Virus record (IMG/VR): IMGVR_UViG_3300030406_003049
Span: 30,948-94,947 of that record
Source of the DNA: a virus
Strand: one strand, 5' to 3'
DNA: 64,000 nt
In this document: positions 38,592 through 47,659 of the stretch, one piece after another
Layout of the letters: the number at the start of each line of letters is the position of its first letter
Position numbering within the stretch: the stretch's first letter is position 1
Made by a program: the position numbers and the translations under genes
Notes under the pieces: generated by a model
The model's input: only the letters and a program-made list of their open reading frames with translations
Told to the model about the DNA's origin: nothing
The model's database searches: none

Positions 38592-41117
38592 ATGGGAGAA
38601 AAAAATATCAAAAATAAAGAGGCCCTTTTTCTTGAGATAAAAGATGAGTTTCAAGAACTCTTAGGAAAACACAAAGACAACAAACAGGCCATCGTTTCCG
38701 AACTTAAAGACAGTCGGGTTTTCAAAAATAAAAGTTTAATAGATTTTGGGACTTTACGAGGACAAGAAAGAAAAGACGCTAAAAATCAAGTTATAGAAAT
38801 AGTTTACAATCATTTCACTAAAGAGAAAAAAGTTGAAGCACCCGTTGAAGATATTGAAGAAACTAATAGGGACTACATAGCGGGAATGCTAGAACAATTA
38901 AGAATAAATGTTGGAGGCGGAGGACAAAGAAGCGTTAAAACTTCAAGAGGCAATTCTCTTACAGTTAATGCTATGTTTAGAAAGGGGCTTAAGTTTGACC
39001 CTTCCTCAATAGTCGCTCGCAATAAACAAGGAAGAAGACCATTAAAACCCGATGCAGTATTAGTGAATTTAAAAAACCTAAAGGGTAAGAATGCTCGCAC
39101 AATACGAGCCAATTTTAAAAACTTGATTGAAACAATAAGAGAAAGATATGCTCAAACAGAAGATGATACAATAGAATATGTGCAAATAGATTTAACAGAT
39201 ATTTTAGATAAAAACACTATGACTGATTTATCTAAAAGAAAAAGCATCTATGATTATTGGAAAGGAATATATGAAAAGTTCCCCGACTTATCTAAGGCAG
39301 TAAAAGAACTTGCAGATAAATTGGAAAAGGAAAACACAGAAGATAAAACGCTAAAAAACGACATTGATAAGTTTGTAAAAGTGGCGAATACATTAGGCGA
39401 TAAAGGCGAAAATATAAATTACATATCCGAAGTTTCTCAAAAAGAAATTAATGTTGGTGATGTAGACGGTAGAGCGTTTAAAGCACTTAAACAGTTCTTT
39501 GCTCAATTGGATATGCTTGCTACTAAAACTGATGAAAGCGGAGTAGATATTTTCTTTGAGGCAGGTTTTACTGATACTGGCGAAAGGAAGGATTCTTATT
39601 CAATGAGTGAGCAATTAGCAACAGATAAAGAAAGAGATGAAATGGAAGACTTGGGAGAAGAAGTGGAATTAGACCCACTATCTATTTTGTATCTAAAAAG
39701 GGATTTAAACGAAATAGCCGAAGTATTTAGCGACCATGATTTTGAATACACAGTAAGAGATTTATATTACAAAATGATAACAAGCAAAGAAAAAGTTGAA
39801 TTAATAGCCGAACAAGGAATGGAAGAATTAATTGAAAAACTATTAGAAACTAAAAAAGTAATCACCAAGTATGAAACTGATATTATTCATTTACCTGTAT
39901 TTTTATTTGAGTCTCAAGAGTTAAGACAAGATTATGGCGACGAAGCAAAGAAGGCGGGTAAAATTAAAGAAACCATAAATGATTTCTTTAGAGCATTTGC
40001 TGATTTATTAGAAGAAGTTAGAACTACCTTCACAACATTTGCAGACATTCAGCAATTTGGTAGAGAACCAAAAGGCGTAAAACCTCAAAAGCCGGAAATG
40101 GGCTACGAAACTACAAGTGAAGGTTTAGGGATAAGAAGATACATTTACGGCCAAGAAGGAAGAAAAGGTAGGGCTAGAGAAATCAAGTCATTTCAAAATA
40201 TAATGGGAGATATAAATAAAGTCGGAGAACTAATTGCTGAACTCTTTGTAGCACCTATGAATTTACCAAGCGTCAATGCAGGAGAAAAATTACCTTTTAG
40301 CATAAACGGACACCTAAGAATAATTAGTGCGATTATTGATTTTAAAGGAGGAGAGGGTAAAATAGAGGGAGGAGGTTTCTTACCTTACAAAGTCATGAGT
40401 AAACTTGTCCGAGAACAACAATTAGATTTCATAAAAAAAGACGATTTAGAACAATTAATACCTTTCCTAAAATCAATTAACACAGGAGAAATATTTAGCA
40501 GTATAGAATTAGCGGAGAGCAAGGCGGAAGATTTCAAAGACGCTTTGTTAGACATTTACCAAAAAGAAAAAGGAATGGAAAAAGTAATTGATAGAGATAT
40601 TGCTTCTATTTTTGGTGCAATAAACAAAATAACTAATAAAGTAGTTTTAGAAGAATTTGAAGGGGTAAATGCTTCGGAGGCTTACGAAAAGACTAGCATT
40701 GATAATGTCACTGAAATAACACCCGTTATGGTTTTAGTTGATGCTTTAGAACAAGCCAAAAAGAATGAAGCATTAAGACTTAGAAATAAACCACTAATAG
40801 AAACTATTGATGAATTTTTAGCAGAAGCAAAGAAACTAAGCCCAATGAAAAAGTCGGAAATACATGCTCGCATATTAGAAGCACACGATTCTCTAAGAAT
40901 ATTAAAAGGTAAAGAAGTATATTATGCTACAAGAAACGAAAATAACTTTGAGCATGTTGAAGGAATGCTAACTAAGATGCAAAAAGAACATAATTTAGAC
41001 ATGAGCGCAAGCGAACTAATTAATATTGTAAATGAAATAGATTCATTTGATAGCATTAGCAAATCTTATGGGATTAGTAATGAACATGTATATTTAATTA
41101 AGGCTAACTTTAGGTGA
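38592..41117 (+). CDS. Large Lys/Glu-rich late protein, 841 aa
   Basis: Unrecognised. Begins MGEKNIKNKEALFLEIKDE; the central part has 'GGEGKIEGGGFLPYKVMSK'; the end resembles a helix-turn-helix ('SFDSISKSYGISNEHVYLIK'). Mostly helical and charged. It follows the 703-aa gene by 2 nt. Virion-internal or scaffold role inferred from place and composition. Confidence 0.55.
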   Translation: MGEKNIKNKEALFLEIKDEFQELLGKHKDNKQAIVSELKDSRVFKNKSLIDFGTLRGQERKDAKNQVIEIVYNHFTKEKKVEAPVEDIEETNRDYIAGMLEQLRINVGGGGQRSVKTSRGNSLTVNAMFRKGLKFDPSSIVARNKQGRRPLKPDAVLVNLKNLKGKNARTIRANFKNLIETIRERYAQTEDDTIEYVQIDLTDILDKNTMTDLSKRKSIYDYWKGIYEKFPDLSKAVKELADKLEKENTEDKTLKNDIDKFVKVANTLGDKGENINYISEVSQKEINVGDVDGRAFKALKQFFAQLDMLATKTDESGVDIFFEAGFTDTGERKDSYSMSEQLATDKERDEMEDLGEEVELDPLSILYLKRDLNEIAEVFSDHDFEYTVRDLYYKMITSKEKVELIAEQGMEELIEKLLETKKVITKYETDIIHLPVFLFESQELRQDYGDEAKKAGKIKETINDFFRAFADLLEEVRTTFTTFADIQQFGREPKGVKPQKPEMGYETTSEGLGIRRYIYGQEGRKGRAREIKSFQNIMGDINKVGELIAELFVAPMNLPSVNAGEKLPFSINGHLRIISAIIDFKGGEGKIEGGGFLPYKVMSKLVREQQLDFIKKDDLEQLIPFLKSINTGEIFSSIELAESKAEDFKDALLDIYQKEKGMEKVIDRDIASIFGAINKITNKVVLEEFEGVNASEAYEKTSIDNVTEITPVMVLVDALEQAKKNEALRLRNKPLIETIDEFLAEAKKLSPMKKSEIHARILEAHDSLRILKGKEVYYATRNENNFEHVEGMLTKMQKEHNLDMSASELINIVNEIDSFDSISKSYGISNEHVYLIKANFR

Positions 41118-41121
41118 TATT

Positions 41122-41823
41122 ATGGAGCAAGTTTCCGGCCCACATACAAAAGAAGAGGCGGAGGAGGCTTACAATGAAGATAATCCCGATGATAAAATCA
41201 ACCGTGATGTTCCCGAATGGTATGAATTAGACCAATATGTAATTAGAAGGGTAAATGGTAAAGTAGTAGGGATAGCGGGGTGGGCTGATAAGGGCGACTA
41301 CGCTATACTTGGAGGAATGAAATCAAAGGAGGGTTCTAAAAGTTGGAAACCTATGGCTAATAAGCGAGAACAACTTATTGGAGATAAGCCAAAGATAGCA
41401 GGATTTAGAACACAAAAAATTCCTCTTGAAAGGTGGAAACAAAAAAACAGAACAGAATATGATTGGGAAATACCACCGGAAGACACTATGGGTATAGATG
41501 AAGAAATGTTAGCAAACTTTACTGAAAGATACGGTGATGATTTCGGCATTAAGAAATGGTGGGACTTAATTAAGAGGCGAAGTGTTATGAGCGACTTTCA
41601 ATGGAAACAATTGATTGTTGGTATTAAGGAAGATAGATTTCCTAAAGATAGAACAAAATATGTTAGATATTCAAACTTAGATACTATTAATAGAAGAATG
41701 GTAAATGGTTATTTGAAAAAAGGAGTAAAGAATCCCGAAAAAAGAAACCAATATCTAAAGGGTATTGCCGATGAAATGTCTAGGAGTAGTAATCAAAGAT
41801 ATGAATTGGAGGATAGGAGTTAA
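41122..41823 (+). CDS. Hypothetical protein, 233 aa, possibly GNAT-like
   Basis: The N-terminal half ('YVIRRVNGKVVGIAGWADKG' then 'DYAILGGM') has the strand pattern of a minimal acetyltransferase fold, but no clear acetyl-CoA loop is seen. Residues near 145 read 'IKKWWDLIKRRSVM', a W-x-x-I-K peptide like the late tag but internal. Immediately before the tagged 216-aa protein. Confidence 0.5.
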   Translation: MEQVSGPHTKEEAEEAYNEDNPDDKINRDVPEWYELDQYVIRRVNGKVVGIAGWADKGDYAILGGMKSKEGSKSWKPMANKREQLIGDKPKIAGFRTQKIPLERWKQKNRTEYDWEIPPEDTMGIDEEMLANFTERYGDDFGIKKWWDLIKRRSVMSDFQWKQLIVGIKEDRFPKDRTKYVRYSNLDTINRRMVNGYLKKGVKNPEKRNQYLKGIADEMSRSSNQRYELEDRS

Positions 41824-42473
41824 TGTGGTTTGATATTCTAAAGGTCATGCCTCCGAGCAAATATGAGGCTTATGCGATACCCGAACATGATATGTCCGAA
41901 GTTGATAACCCCGCACAGGCTTTTGATTATGACACGACTAGGGTTATTGTAAGAGGCCATTATTTAATGAGAGTTAAGGAAAGAACTTCTAATAGAAATA
42001 CTGATGAAATTGAAAAATGGGTTAATTGTGTTAAAGACAAGGCTCAAGGAAAATATTGGTTTTATAGAACAAGCGATGAAAATAATTATGAAATTATTTT
42101 AGTGGATATTTATACTACAAAAGAAGCGAACATAGCGGGAACAAAAAAGAAATTTAATCGTAATATGAGAAACCCCGAAACTAAAGAATTGATAACGAAA
42201 CTAATTGTTTTTACAAATTATTTTGGTGGGAGGGTTTTGCTTACTCAATCCCAATTATCAAAAGATTATAGAGGAAGAAAAAGGATAGATTGTTTTTATC
42301 AAGGTGTTAAGCCTAATCACCCTAAAGGACAGGCTATGCTTGAAAAAGAACCAAAAAGGGAAGAACCAAAAGAAAAACCAAAGCCAAAAGAAAAACCAAG
42401 AGGATTTACGCTTCCGCCTCCCCCTCCAAGAAGAAAAAATAAAAATAGACAAAGAAATAGAAGGAGGAGATAA
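41823..42473 (+). CDS. W-tagged protein with Pro/Lys tail, 216 aa
   Basis: Begins MWFDILKVMPPSKYEAYA, a shortened form of the tag. The middle is a mixed alpha/beta domain; the tail is Lys-Pro-Glu repeats and 'RRKNKNRQRNRRRR'. The basic tail suggests DNA contact. It lies directly before the large terminase. Confidence 0.55.
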   Translation: MWFDILKVMPPSKYEAYAIPEHDMSEVDNPAQAFDYDTTRVIVRGHYLMRVKERTSNRNTDEIEKWVNCVKDKAQGKYWFYRTSDENNYEIILVDIYTTKEANIAGTKKKFNRNMRNPETKELITKLIVFTNYFGGRVLLTQSQLSKDYRGRKRIDCFYQGVKPNHPKGQAMLEKEPKREEPKEKPKPKEKPRGFTLPPPPPRRKNKNRQRNRRRR

Positions 42474-42475
42474 TT

Positions 42476-43906
42476 ATGGATTTAGAAGCATTTAACTTTG
42501 AACATCAAATGGATATGGAGTTATCTAAAAACTCATTCCCATATTTTTTTCAAAATGTTTTAGGTTGGGAGTTTGCTAACCACCAAAAGGAATGGTATGA
42601 TTTAATGAATGATACTCAAAGAACTGTTATTATTTGTTCAAGAGGTCATGGTAAATCAGTATTCATGCACAGTTGGGTTGTATGGAATTTAGTTTTTAGA
42701 GAGCCTCCTTATCAAATGCTATATATTTCCTCTAACCAAAAACAGACTTTGGTTCACATGAGAGATATTGACAAGTTATTCAATCACCCTATGCTTAAGA
42801 AATTTAAACCTGCTAAGGGTTGGGCTATTGGAAATATTACACTTACCAATGGTAATCAAATCTTGGAGCGTTCTGTTGGTTCACAGATTAGAGGTCTTCA
42901 CCCTCAAGAGATTATTATTGACGACCCTTTGAAAGAGTTTAGTATGACTGGTATTCAAAAAGTCACTGATTGGTTTTATGGTGATATGATACCAACACTT
43001 CACCACACCGCTTCTTTGAGGGTTATTGGAACTCCGTTTAGTTATACAGATATTTACCAACAACTCGCTGAAAATCCCGCATATACTCTTAGAACATATC
43101 CTTGTCTTAATGCTCTCAATGAACCACTATGGCCGAATAGATGGGACTATGATGCTCTTATGGCGAGAAAGGCGGAAGTCGGTTCTCTTATGTTTACAAG
43201 AGAATATATGTGTGTTCCTATATCAACTGGAACTTCTTTGTTCAATCCCGAATATTTAGAAGCGGCTAAGAGTAAAGACCATGTTTTGAAACCAATGCGT
43301 AGAGAGGGCTACAAATATTATGTTGGTATTGACCCTGCTATTTCAACAGATGGCGACTACAATGTAATTACTGTATTAGAAGTTGATGAGAACGATAACA
43401 AAACTATCGTATTTATTGACCGTTCTAAGAATGTAGAGTTTAGAGAAAACATACAGAAAGTAAAGTTGATTGGTAAAGTATTTCAGCCCGAAGCGATATT
43501 ATTTGAAACAAATACATTTGCTAAATCATTTACACAAGAAATTAGAAATGTCACTGATTTAAATGTGCATGACTTTAACACTACTAGAAAAAAGAAAGAG
43601 GAGATTATTCTAAGTTTACAAATGAACTTTGAAAACGGTAAGATAATTTTACCTTATGCTAACGAAGAAAGTCGTCGGGTAACATCTACTTTAATTGAAG
43701 AATTATCTATGTTTGCTATTACAGACAAAGGAAAGTTTGAGGGAATAGGAGCGCATGACGACATGGTTATGAGTTTAGCGTTGGCCAATGCCGCTACTCA
43801 TACAATGAGTGAAACATTCATACTCTTAGATGACATGGGGCTATTTGACCCGCCAAAGGTCAATAAGTATAAACGCTCTCAAGGAGTTATGGGAATTAAT
43901 TTTTAG
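42476..43906 (+). CDS. terL: Terminase large subunit
   Basis: 476 residues with ATPase Walker A CSRGHGKS (54-61), Walker B 'EIIIDDPL', a coupling motif 'RVIGTPF', and nuclease acid residues in 'YVGIDPAIS', 'AILFETNTF' and 'GAHDDMVMSLALANA'. It would drive DNA packaging into the procapsid and cut concatemers. Both domains look intact. The LAGLIDADG gene follows by 10 nt. Confidence 0.93.
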   Translation: MDLEAFNFEHQMDMELSKNSFPYFFQNVLGWEFANHQKEWYDLMNDTQRTVIICSRGHGKSVFMHSWVVWNLVFREPPYQMLYISSNQKQTLVHMRDIDKLFNHPMLKKFKPAKGWAIGNITLTNGNQILERSVGSQIRGLHPQEIIIDDPLKEFSMTGIQKVTDWFYGDMIPTLHHTASLRVIGTPFSYTDIYQQLAENPAYTLRTYPCLNALNEPLWPNRWDYDALMARKAEVGSLMFTREYMCVPISTGTSLFNPEYLEAAKSKDHVLKPMRREGYKYYVGIDPAISTDGDYNVITVLEVDENDNKTIVFIDRSKNVEFRENIQKVKLIGKVFQPEAILFETNTFAKSFTQEIRNVTDLNVHDFNTTRKKKEEIILSLQMNFENGKIILPYANEESRRVTSTLIEELSMFAITDKGKFEGIGAHDDMVMSLALANAATHTMSETFILLDDMGLFDPPKVNKYKRSQGVMGINF

Positions 43907-43916
43907 GTGATATAAA

Positions 43917-45272
43917 ATGCCGACTGCGGAGGAATATAGAGAGGGTTCGGAACAAATGAATCGCCTTGCAGAACTGCAAGAAGAACAAGATGAAACTAAA
44001 GATGAAATTGAGGAAGCATTAGGAACTAAATTGGCTTCTGTTGATGATTACATTATGTCGGACTATGAAGCAGTAAATTTACTTTCTAAAAATTTAAACA
44101 TCAATGCTAGTGATGCTAGAAAACAATTAAGTTCTTTTCCCAATGAATATTCTATTGATGGTGAAAACATACCCGACTTAGTAAAAAAGATGAGAAAGGC
44201 TCGTAGAAAATTAAAGGGAGAACAACGAACTAGAATGGCTAAAGCGATTGATACTGTTATTGATGGCTACTCCGACCATATCAACAAGTGCATAGATTCT
44301 ATTTACTGGATTAAACCATACAAACCGGCTATTCTTAAGATGGGTTTTAGTGAAAAAGACTTAATGAAAATAAACAAGATTGATTCTGTAAACGATAGAA
44401 GAAACATTATTGATGCAATATGTAAGTATTGGGAGAGCGATTTAAAGAAAGAAGGCATGGTTTATTCTAAGGAATATGCTCAATTAGAAAAAGAATGCCG
44501 TATTGCTAAAAGAGATTACAAGCAACAAATAAAAAATATATCCGACCAATCAATAACTAAAAGCAAAAAAGAAAGAATTATGTCTTTCATTGAAAGTGAA
44601 ATAATAAAGAGTCCTTCTATCGGTGCTAAACAAATACATGATAGAATGCCTAACAATCTACATAAAAGCACAACAACAAATATGATTTCTAAAATGGTGA
44701 AGAAACTTGATGTTGCTAACATTGATGGAGCATATTACAAATTACCAACAATGCTTAAGAAAAATATTTGGGCTTATACTGCGGCTTTTATTGACTCCGA
44801 TGGCTATATTACAATGGATAGAAACCACAATCCTAGAGTTGGTCTTATTGCTACAGGTGAAAGAGGCAGGGCATTTATGGAAGAAATGCACAAGAGTATA
44901 GGTTTTGGTAAATTACATTTGAATCAAAAATCCCCACAACAAACTAGACCTGTTCAAAGATTAAACTTTTATTCACAAAACGATGTGTATAATTTGTTAA
45001 GTAAGTGCTTGCCGCATTTTAAACTAAAGAAAGGTAATGCTAAATTACTCATGGAACTTATACGAATGAAAAAATCCTACAAAAAAGAAGATTGGTATAA
45101 AGGTCGTTGTGATGAAATTTTTAAATTAATGAAGTGGGAGAATCATAAAGACCATGTTGGTTTTGATTGGTTAAAAGAGGGAATATATCTTGACGATATA
45201 CAGAAATACAAAGACAACTGTAAAATGTCTTTAATGGATAGTATGGAAAACATAGGGGGTGTCTTGGCTTGA
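43917..45272 (+). CDS. LAGLIDADG homing-endonuclease-like protein, 451 aa
   Basis: A long helical N-terminal region is followed, near residue 285, by 'AYTAAFIDSDGYITM', a clear LAGLIDADG-type helix with acidic residue retained, and 'RGRAFMEEMHKSIGFGKL'. Only one copy of the motif is seen, so it would act as a dimer or as a DNA-binding protein. A free-standing endonuclease gene beside terminase suggests homing, but the long N-terminal part, with a helix-turn-helix-like 'SIGAKQIHDRMPNNLH', suggests added function. Confidence 0.75.
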   Translation: MPTAEEYREGSEQMNRLAELQEEQDETKDEIEEALGTKLASVDDYIMSDYEAVNLLSKNLNINASDARKQLSSFPNEYSIDGENIPDLVKKMRKARRKLKGEQRTRMAKAIDTVIDGYSDHINKCIDSIYWIKPYKPAILKMGFSEKDLMKINKIDSVNDRRNIIDAICKYWESDLKKEGMVYSKEYAQLEKECRIAKRDYKQQIKNISDQSITKSKKERIMSFIESEIIKSPSIGAKQIHDRMPNNLHKSTTTNMISKMVKKLDVANIDGAYYKLPTMLKKNIWAYTAAFIDSDGYITMDRNHNPRVGLIATGERGRAFMEEMHKSIGFGKLHLNQKSPQQTRPVQRLNFYSQNDVYNLLSKCLPHFKLKKGNAKLLMELIRMKKSYKKEDWYKGRCDEIFKLMKWENHKDHVGFDWLKEGIYLDDIQKYKDNCKMSLMDSMENIGGVLA

Positions 45273-45415
45273 ATACAAAAGAATGGGTGATTAGTAAAAA
45301 GAAACTTGATTTCAAGTATTGCGGTAGGTGCTACATAACAAGAGATGTTCACCCATTCGGTTTTTGTAGAAAGTGTTGGGAACAAGCAGATAAACCAAAG
45401 AAGGTGAAGGTATGA
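45269..45415 (+). CDS. Zinc-ribbon protein, 48 aa (TTG start)
   Basis: TTG at 45269 follows GGGGGTG and overlaps the LAGLIDADG gene's stop. 'CGRCYITRDVHPFGFCRKC' holds the two Cys pairs of a ribbon. The stop overlaps the next ATG. Confidence 0.5.
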   Translation: MNTKEWVISKKKLDFKYCGRCYITRDVHPFGFCRKCWEQADKPKKVKV

Positions 45416-45618
45416 GTTGGGAAGAAATATTGAAAAAGAAAAAGAAAAAATCTACTGTAAACCAAGCGGGTAATTATACTAAACCTGCTATGCGTAAAAG
45501 AATCTTCAATAGAATAAAAGCAGGAAGTAAAGGCGGGGCTAAAGGTCAATGGTCGGCTAGAAAGGCACAGATGTTAGCCCAAGCCTATAAACGGGCAGGT
45601 GGCGGCTATCGTAATTAA
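45412..45618 (+). CDS. W-tagged basic protein (DUF5872-like core), 68 aa
   Basis: Begins MSWEEILKKKKKKS, then 'YTKPAMRKRIFNRIKAGS' and 'KGGAKGQWSARKAQMLAQ', which from memory is the core of a widespread phage domain (similar to DUF5872) of unknown function. The tag is fused to a domain that elsewhere occurs alone, good evidence that the tag is modular. Strongly basic. Confidence 0.65.
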   Translation: MSWEEILKKKKKKSTVNQAGNYTKPAMRKRIFNRIKAGSKGGAKGQWSARKAQMLAQAYKRAGGGYRN

Positions 45619-45883
45619 GTGGTGGAATATCCTAAAAGCCAAGTCAAAAAGGCAACAGGATTTAACCCAATGGACACAGGAAGATTGGGGAAGTGCCGAA
45701 CAACATAGAGCGAAAGCAAAAGGAAAGAAACCTAAATCAAAAACTAAAGGAAGATATATGCCTAGAGCGACCTATCAAAGAACAGATAAAAAAACACTAA
45801 GGTATCAAGACGCTAAGAAAAGAAAAGGCCGTAAAAAAGGCATTCAACATGTGCCGACAGGAAAGAAGTTTAGTCAAAAGTGA
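45599..45883 (+). CDS. W-tagged basic protein, ~94 aa
   Basis: The start is uncertain: GTG 45599 overlaps the previous gene. The peptide IKWWNILKAKSK follows at once, so the true start may be an ATT at 45614. The rest is very basic ('GKKPKSKTKGRYMPRATY', 'YQDAKKRKGRKKGIQHVP'). Likely a DNA-condensing internal protein. Confidence 0.5.
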   Translation: MAAIVIKWWNILKAKSKRQQDLTQWTQEDWGSAEQHRAKAKGKKPKSKTKGRYMPRATYQRTDKKTLRYQDAKKRKGRKKGIQHVPTGKKFSQK

Positions 45884-45888
45884 TTATA

Positions 45889-46332
45889 ATGTGGCGGCAA
45901 ATCCTAAAGAAAGATATGTCCTACTGCGTTTGTAGTGGTAAAAATAAAACTAAAGGATTTACTTGTGAAGCACATTGTAGGAGTAAAGAAATGAAAAAGG
46001 CTGACCCGAAAAAAGGAACGGGTAAAAAACCAAAAGGTTCAGCAAGAAGATTATACACAGATGAAGACCCAAGCGATACTGTTCCCGTAAAATTTAGAAC
46101 AAGACAAGATGTTCAAGAAACATTTAGCAGTAGTGCGTTCAAATCTAAATCTCATAAAAGGCAGTCGCAAATAATTAACTTAGTAGAACAAAGATTGCGA
46201 GCCGCAGTTAAAAATGCTAAAGATTCTAAAACAAAGAAAAGGCTAAAAACGGCACATACTTACGCTAAACAAAGAAAAGAAGCGAGTAAGCAAAAAACAA
46301 AGAGCAGAAGTAGAGGAGCGTTTACAAGATGA
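45889..46332 (+). CDS. W-tagged basic Cys protein, 147 aa
   Basis: ATG 45889 gives MWRQILKKDMSYCVCSG; an upstream GTG at 45880 is less likely. A Cys cluster 'CVCSGKNKTKGFTC' with 'CEAHC' is followed by a strongly basic helical tail ending 'KQKTKSRSRGAFTR'. Fits an internal DNA-binding protein. Confidence 0.6.
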   Translation: MWRQILKKDMSYCVCSGKNKTKGFTCEAHCRSKEMKKADPKKGTGKKPKGSARRLYTDEDPSDTVPVKFRTRQDVQETFSSSAFKSKSHKRQSQIINLVEQRLRAAVKNAKDSKTKKRLKTAHTYAKQRKEASKQKTKSRSRGAFTR

Positions 46333-46682
46333 GTTGGAAAAATATACTAAAAACAGAAGACGAAAAAGCCCATTGTGGAACTAAGCAAGATGAGAAAATG
46401 CTTTATGGAAATCAAAAAAGAATTGATAAAGACAAAGATGGTAAAATAACTGGAAAAGATTTTGCTATGCTTAGAGATGAAAAGAAAGCCATGAAAACCG
46501 ATGCTCAAATAGAAAAAGAAATACTTGCTGAAATTAAAAAAGAAGGAGGAGCATTGGGTATGAAAAACCTAAAAGCAATATGTCCTCCTAAAGAATTAAA
46601 GAGAGTTCTTAATGCTATGAAAAGAAAGAAAGTTATATTCATGCACAAAGATGGAGATATTTACACCCATAATCCGAGATGA
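46329..46682 (+). CDS. W-tagged protein with EF-hand-like loop, 117 aa
   Basis: Begins MSWKNILKTEDEKAHCG. Residues ~31-43 read IDKDKDGKITGKDF, matching the EF-hand calcium loop (D-x-D-x-D-G-x-I-x3-D). The C-terminal half looks like a winged helix ('NLKAICPPKELKRVLNAMKR'). The mix of tag, Ca loop and DNA-binding-like domain is unusual. Confidence 0.6.
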   Translation: MSWKNILKTEDEKAHCGTKQDEKMLYGNQKRIDKDKDGKITGKDFAMLRDEKKAMKTDAQIEKEILAEIKKEGGALGMKNLKAICPPKELKRVLNAMKRKKVIFMHKDGDIYTHNPR

Positions 46683-46686
46683 TAAT

Positions 46687-47088
46687 ATGACTTGGAAAAT
46701 TATTCTTAAACAACTTGAGTGTCCTTTGGCTACACAGGACTTAGAAGTTAATACTAAGAATAGAGATGCCGCAGTTAAAAATCCTAACATTAGATATGGG
46801 CCACTTAACCTTAACGATAAAAAATATTGGGAAGAATACGCTAAGAGATGGAAGACTACACCCGAAGTAGCAAAGAAGTCTAATTGCAGTAATTGTATTG
46901 CTTTTGATATTTCACCTAGAATGGACGACTGTATGCCTTTAACTACTGATGAAGATGGGCGTTTAGGCTATTGTCATATGCACCATTTCAAGTGTCATTC
47001 AGCAAGAACTTGCTATACTTGGGCTAAAGGTGGCCCAATTGATGATGATAAAACTTCTAAAGAAAATCAAATGAGGAGTAAAAAATGA
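46687..47088 (+). CDS. W-tagged Cys-rich protein, 133 aa
   Basis: ATG 46687 gives MTWKIILKQLECPLATQD. The core 'KSNCSNCIAFDISPRMDDC' and 'GYCHMHHFKCHSARTCYTWA' is a Cys/His domain seen in marine phage hypotheticals, perhaps binding metal or FeS. Tag and core are again combined. Confidence 0.65.
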   Translation: MTWKIILKQLECPLATQDLEVNTKNRDAAVKNPNIRYGPLNLNDKKYWEEYAKRWKTTPEVAKKSNCSNCIAFDISPRMDDCMPLTTDEDGRLGYCHMHHFKCHSARTCYTWAKGGPIDDDKTSKENQMRSKK

Positions 47089-47393
47089 ATTGGTTTGATA
47101 TAGTTAAAAGAAAGAAACACCCTGCTTTGAAAAGAGCCGGTGTTAGTGGCTTTGGAAAACCTAAGAGAACTCCTAAGCACCCTAAAAAATCACATGTTGT
47201 AGTTGTCAAAGATGGGGATAAAGTCAAAACTATTCGCTTCGGAGAACAAGGAGCAAGTGTAGCGGGTAAGCCAAAAAAGGGTGAAAGCAAAAGAATGAAA
47301 GCAAAAAGAAAATCTTTCAAAAGTCGCCATAGAAAAAATATCAAAAGAGGCAGAACTAGTGCCGCTTATTGGGCTAATAAAGTTAAGTGGTAA
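47085..47393 (+). CDS. W-tagged basic protein with 'FGEQG' core, 102 aa
   Basis: Begins MNWFDIVKRKKHPALKRAG. Core 'VVVKDGDKVKTIRFGEQGAS' then 'KGESKRMKAKRKSFKSRH' and 'GRTSAAYWANKVKW' is a phage domain I recall without assigned function. Overlaps the previous gene by 4 nt. Confidence 0.65.
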   Translation: MNWFDIVKRKKHPALKRAGVSGFGKPKRTPKHPKKSHVVVVKDGDKVKTIRFGEQGASVAGKPKKGESKRMKAKRKSFKSRHRKNIKRGRTSAAYWANKVKW

Positions 47394-47395
47394 GT

Positions 47396-47629
47396 ATGCC
47401 TTATGAATTAAGAGTTGGTAAAGACGGCTATTATGTAGTTAATACTGACACTAAGAAAAGAAAAAATAAACACGGCATGTCAAAGTCAAAAGCAAAAAAA
47501 TACATGGCCGCTTTATACGCTAATAAAAATCCCAAGCAATACGACACTAAGCCTAAAAGAAAGAAAAGTATAACTGGCGGTTGGCGTGGAGTTTTACGAA
47601 AACATTTGCGAAGATTCTATAATAGATAG
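47396..47629 (+). CDS. Basic late protein with C-terminal Trp helix, 77 aa
   Basis: ATG 47396 gives MPYELRVGKDGYYVVNTDTK, then 'HGMSKSKAKKYMAALYANK'. The end 'ITGGWRGVLRKHLRRFYNR' has a W-x-x-V-L-R-K helix that resembles the tag placed at the C-terminus. Very basic. Confidence 0.55.
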   Translation: MPYELRVGKDGYYVVNTDTKKRKNKHGMSKSKAKKYMAALYANKNPKQYDTKPKRKKSITGGWRGVLRKHLRRFYNR

Positions 47630-47659
47630 AATAGTCCAAAGTAAACGGGGGTAGTTGTT

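Noticed and set aside
43917-45272. LAGLIDADG gene as an intein or terminase extension
   Set aside because: It is a separate gene with its own start 10 nt after the terminase stop, and lacks intein splice-junction residues.
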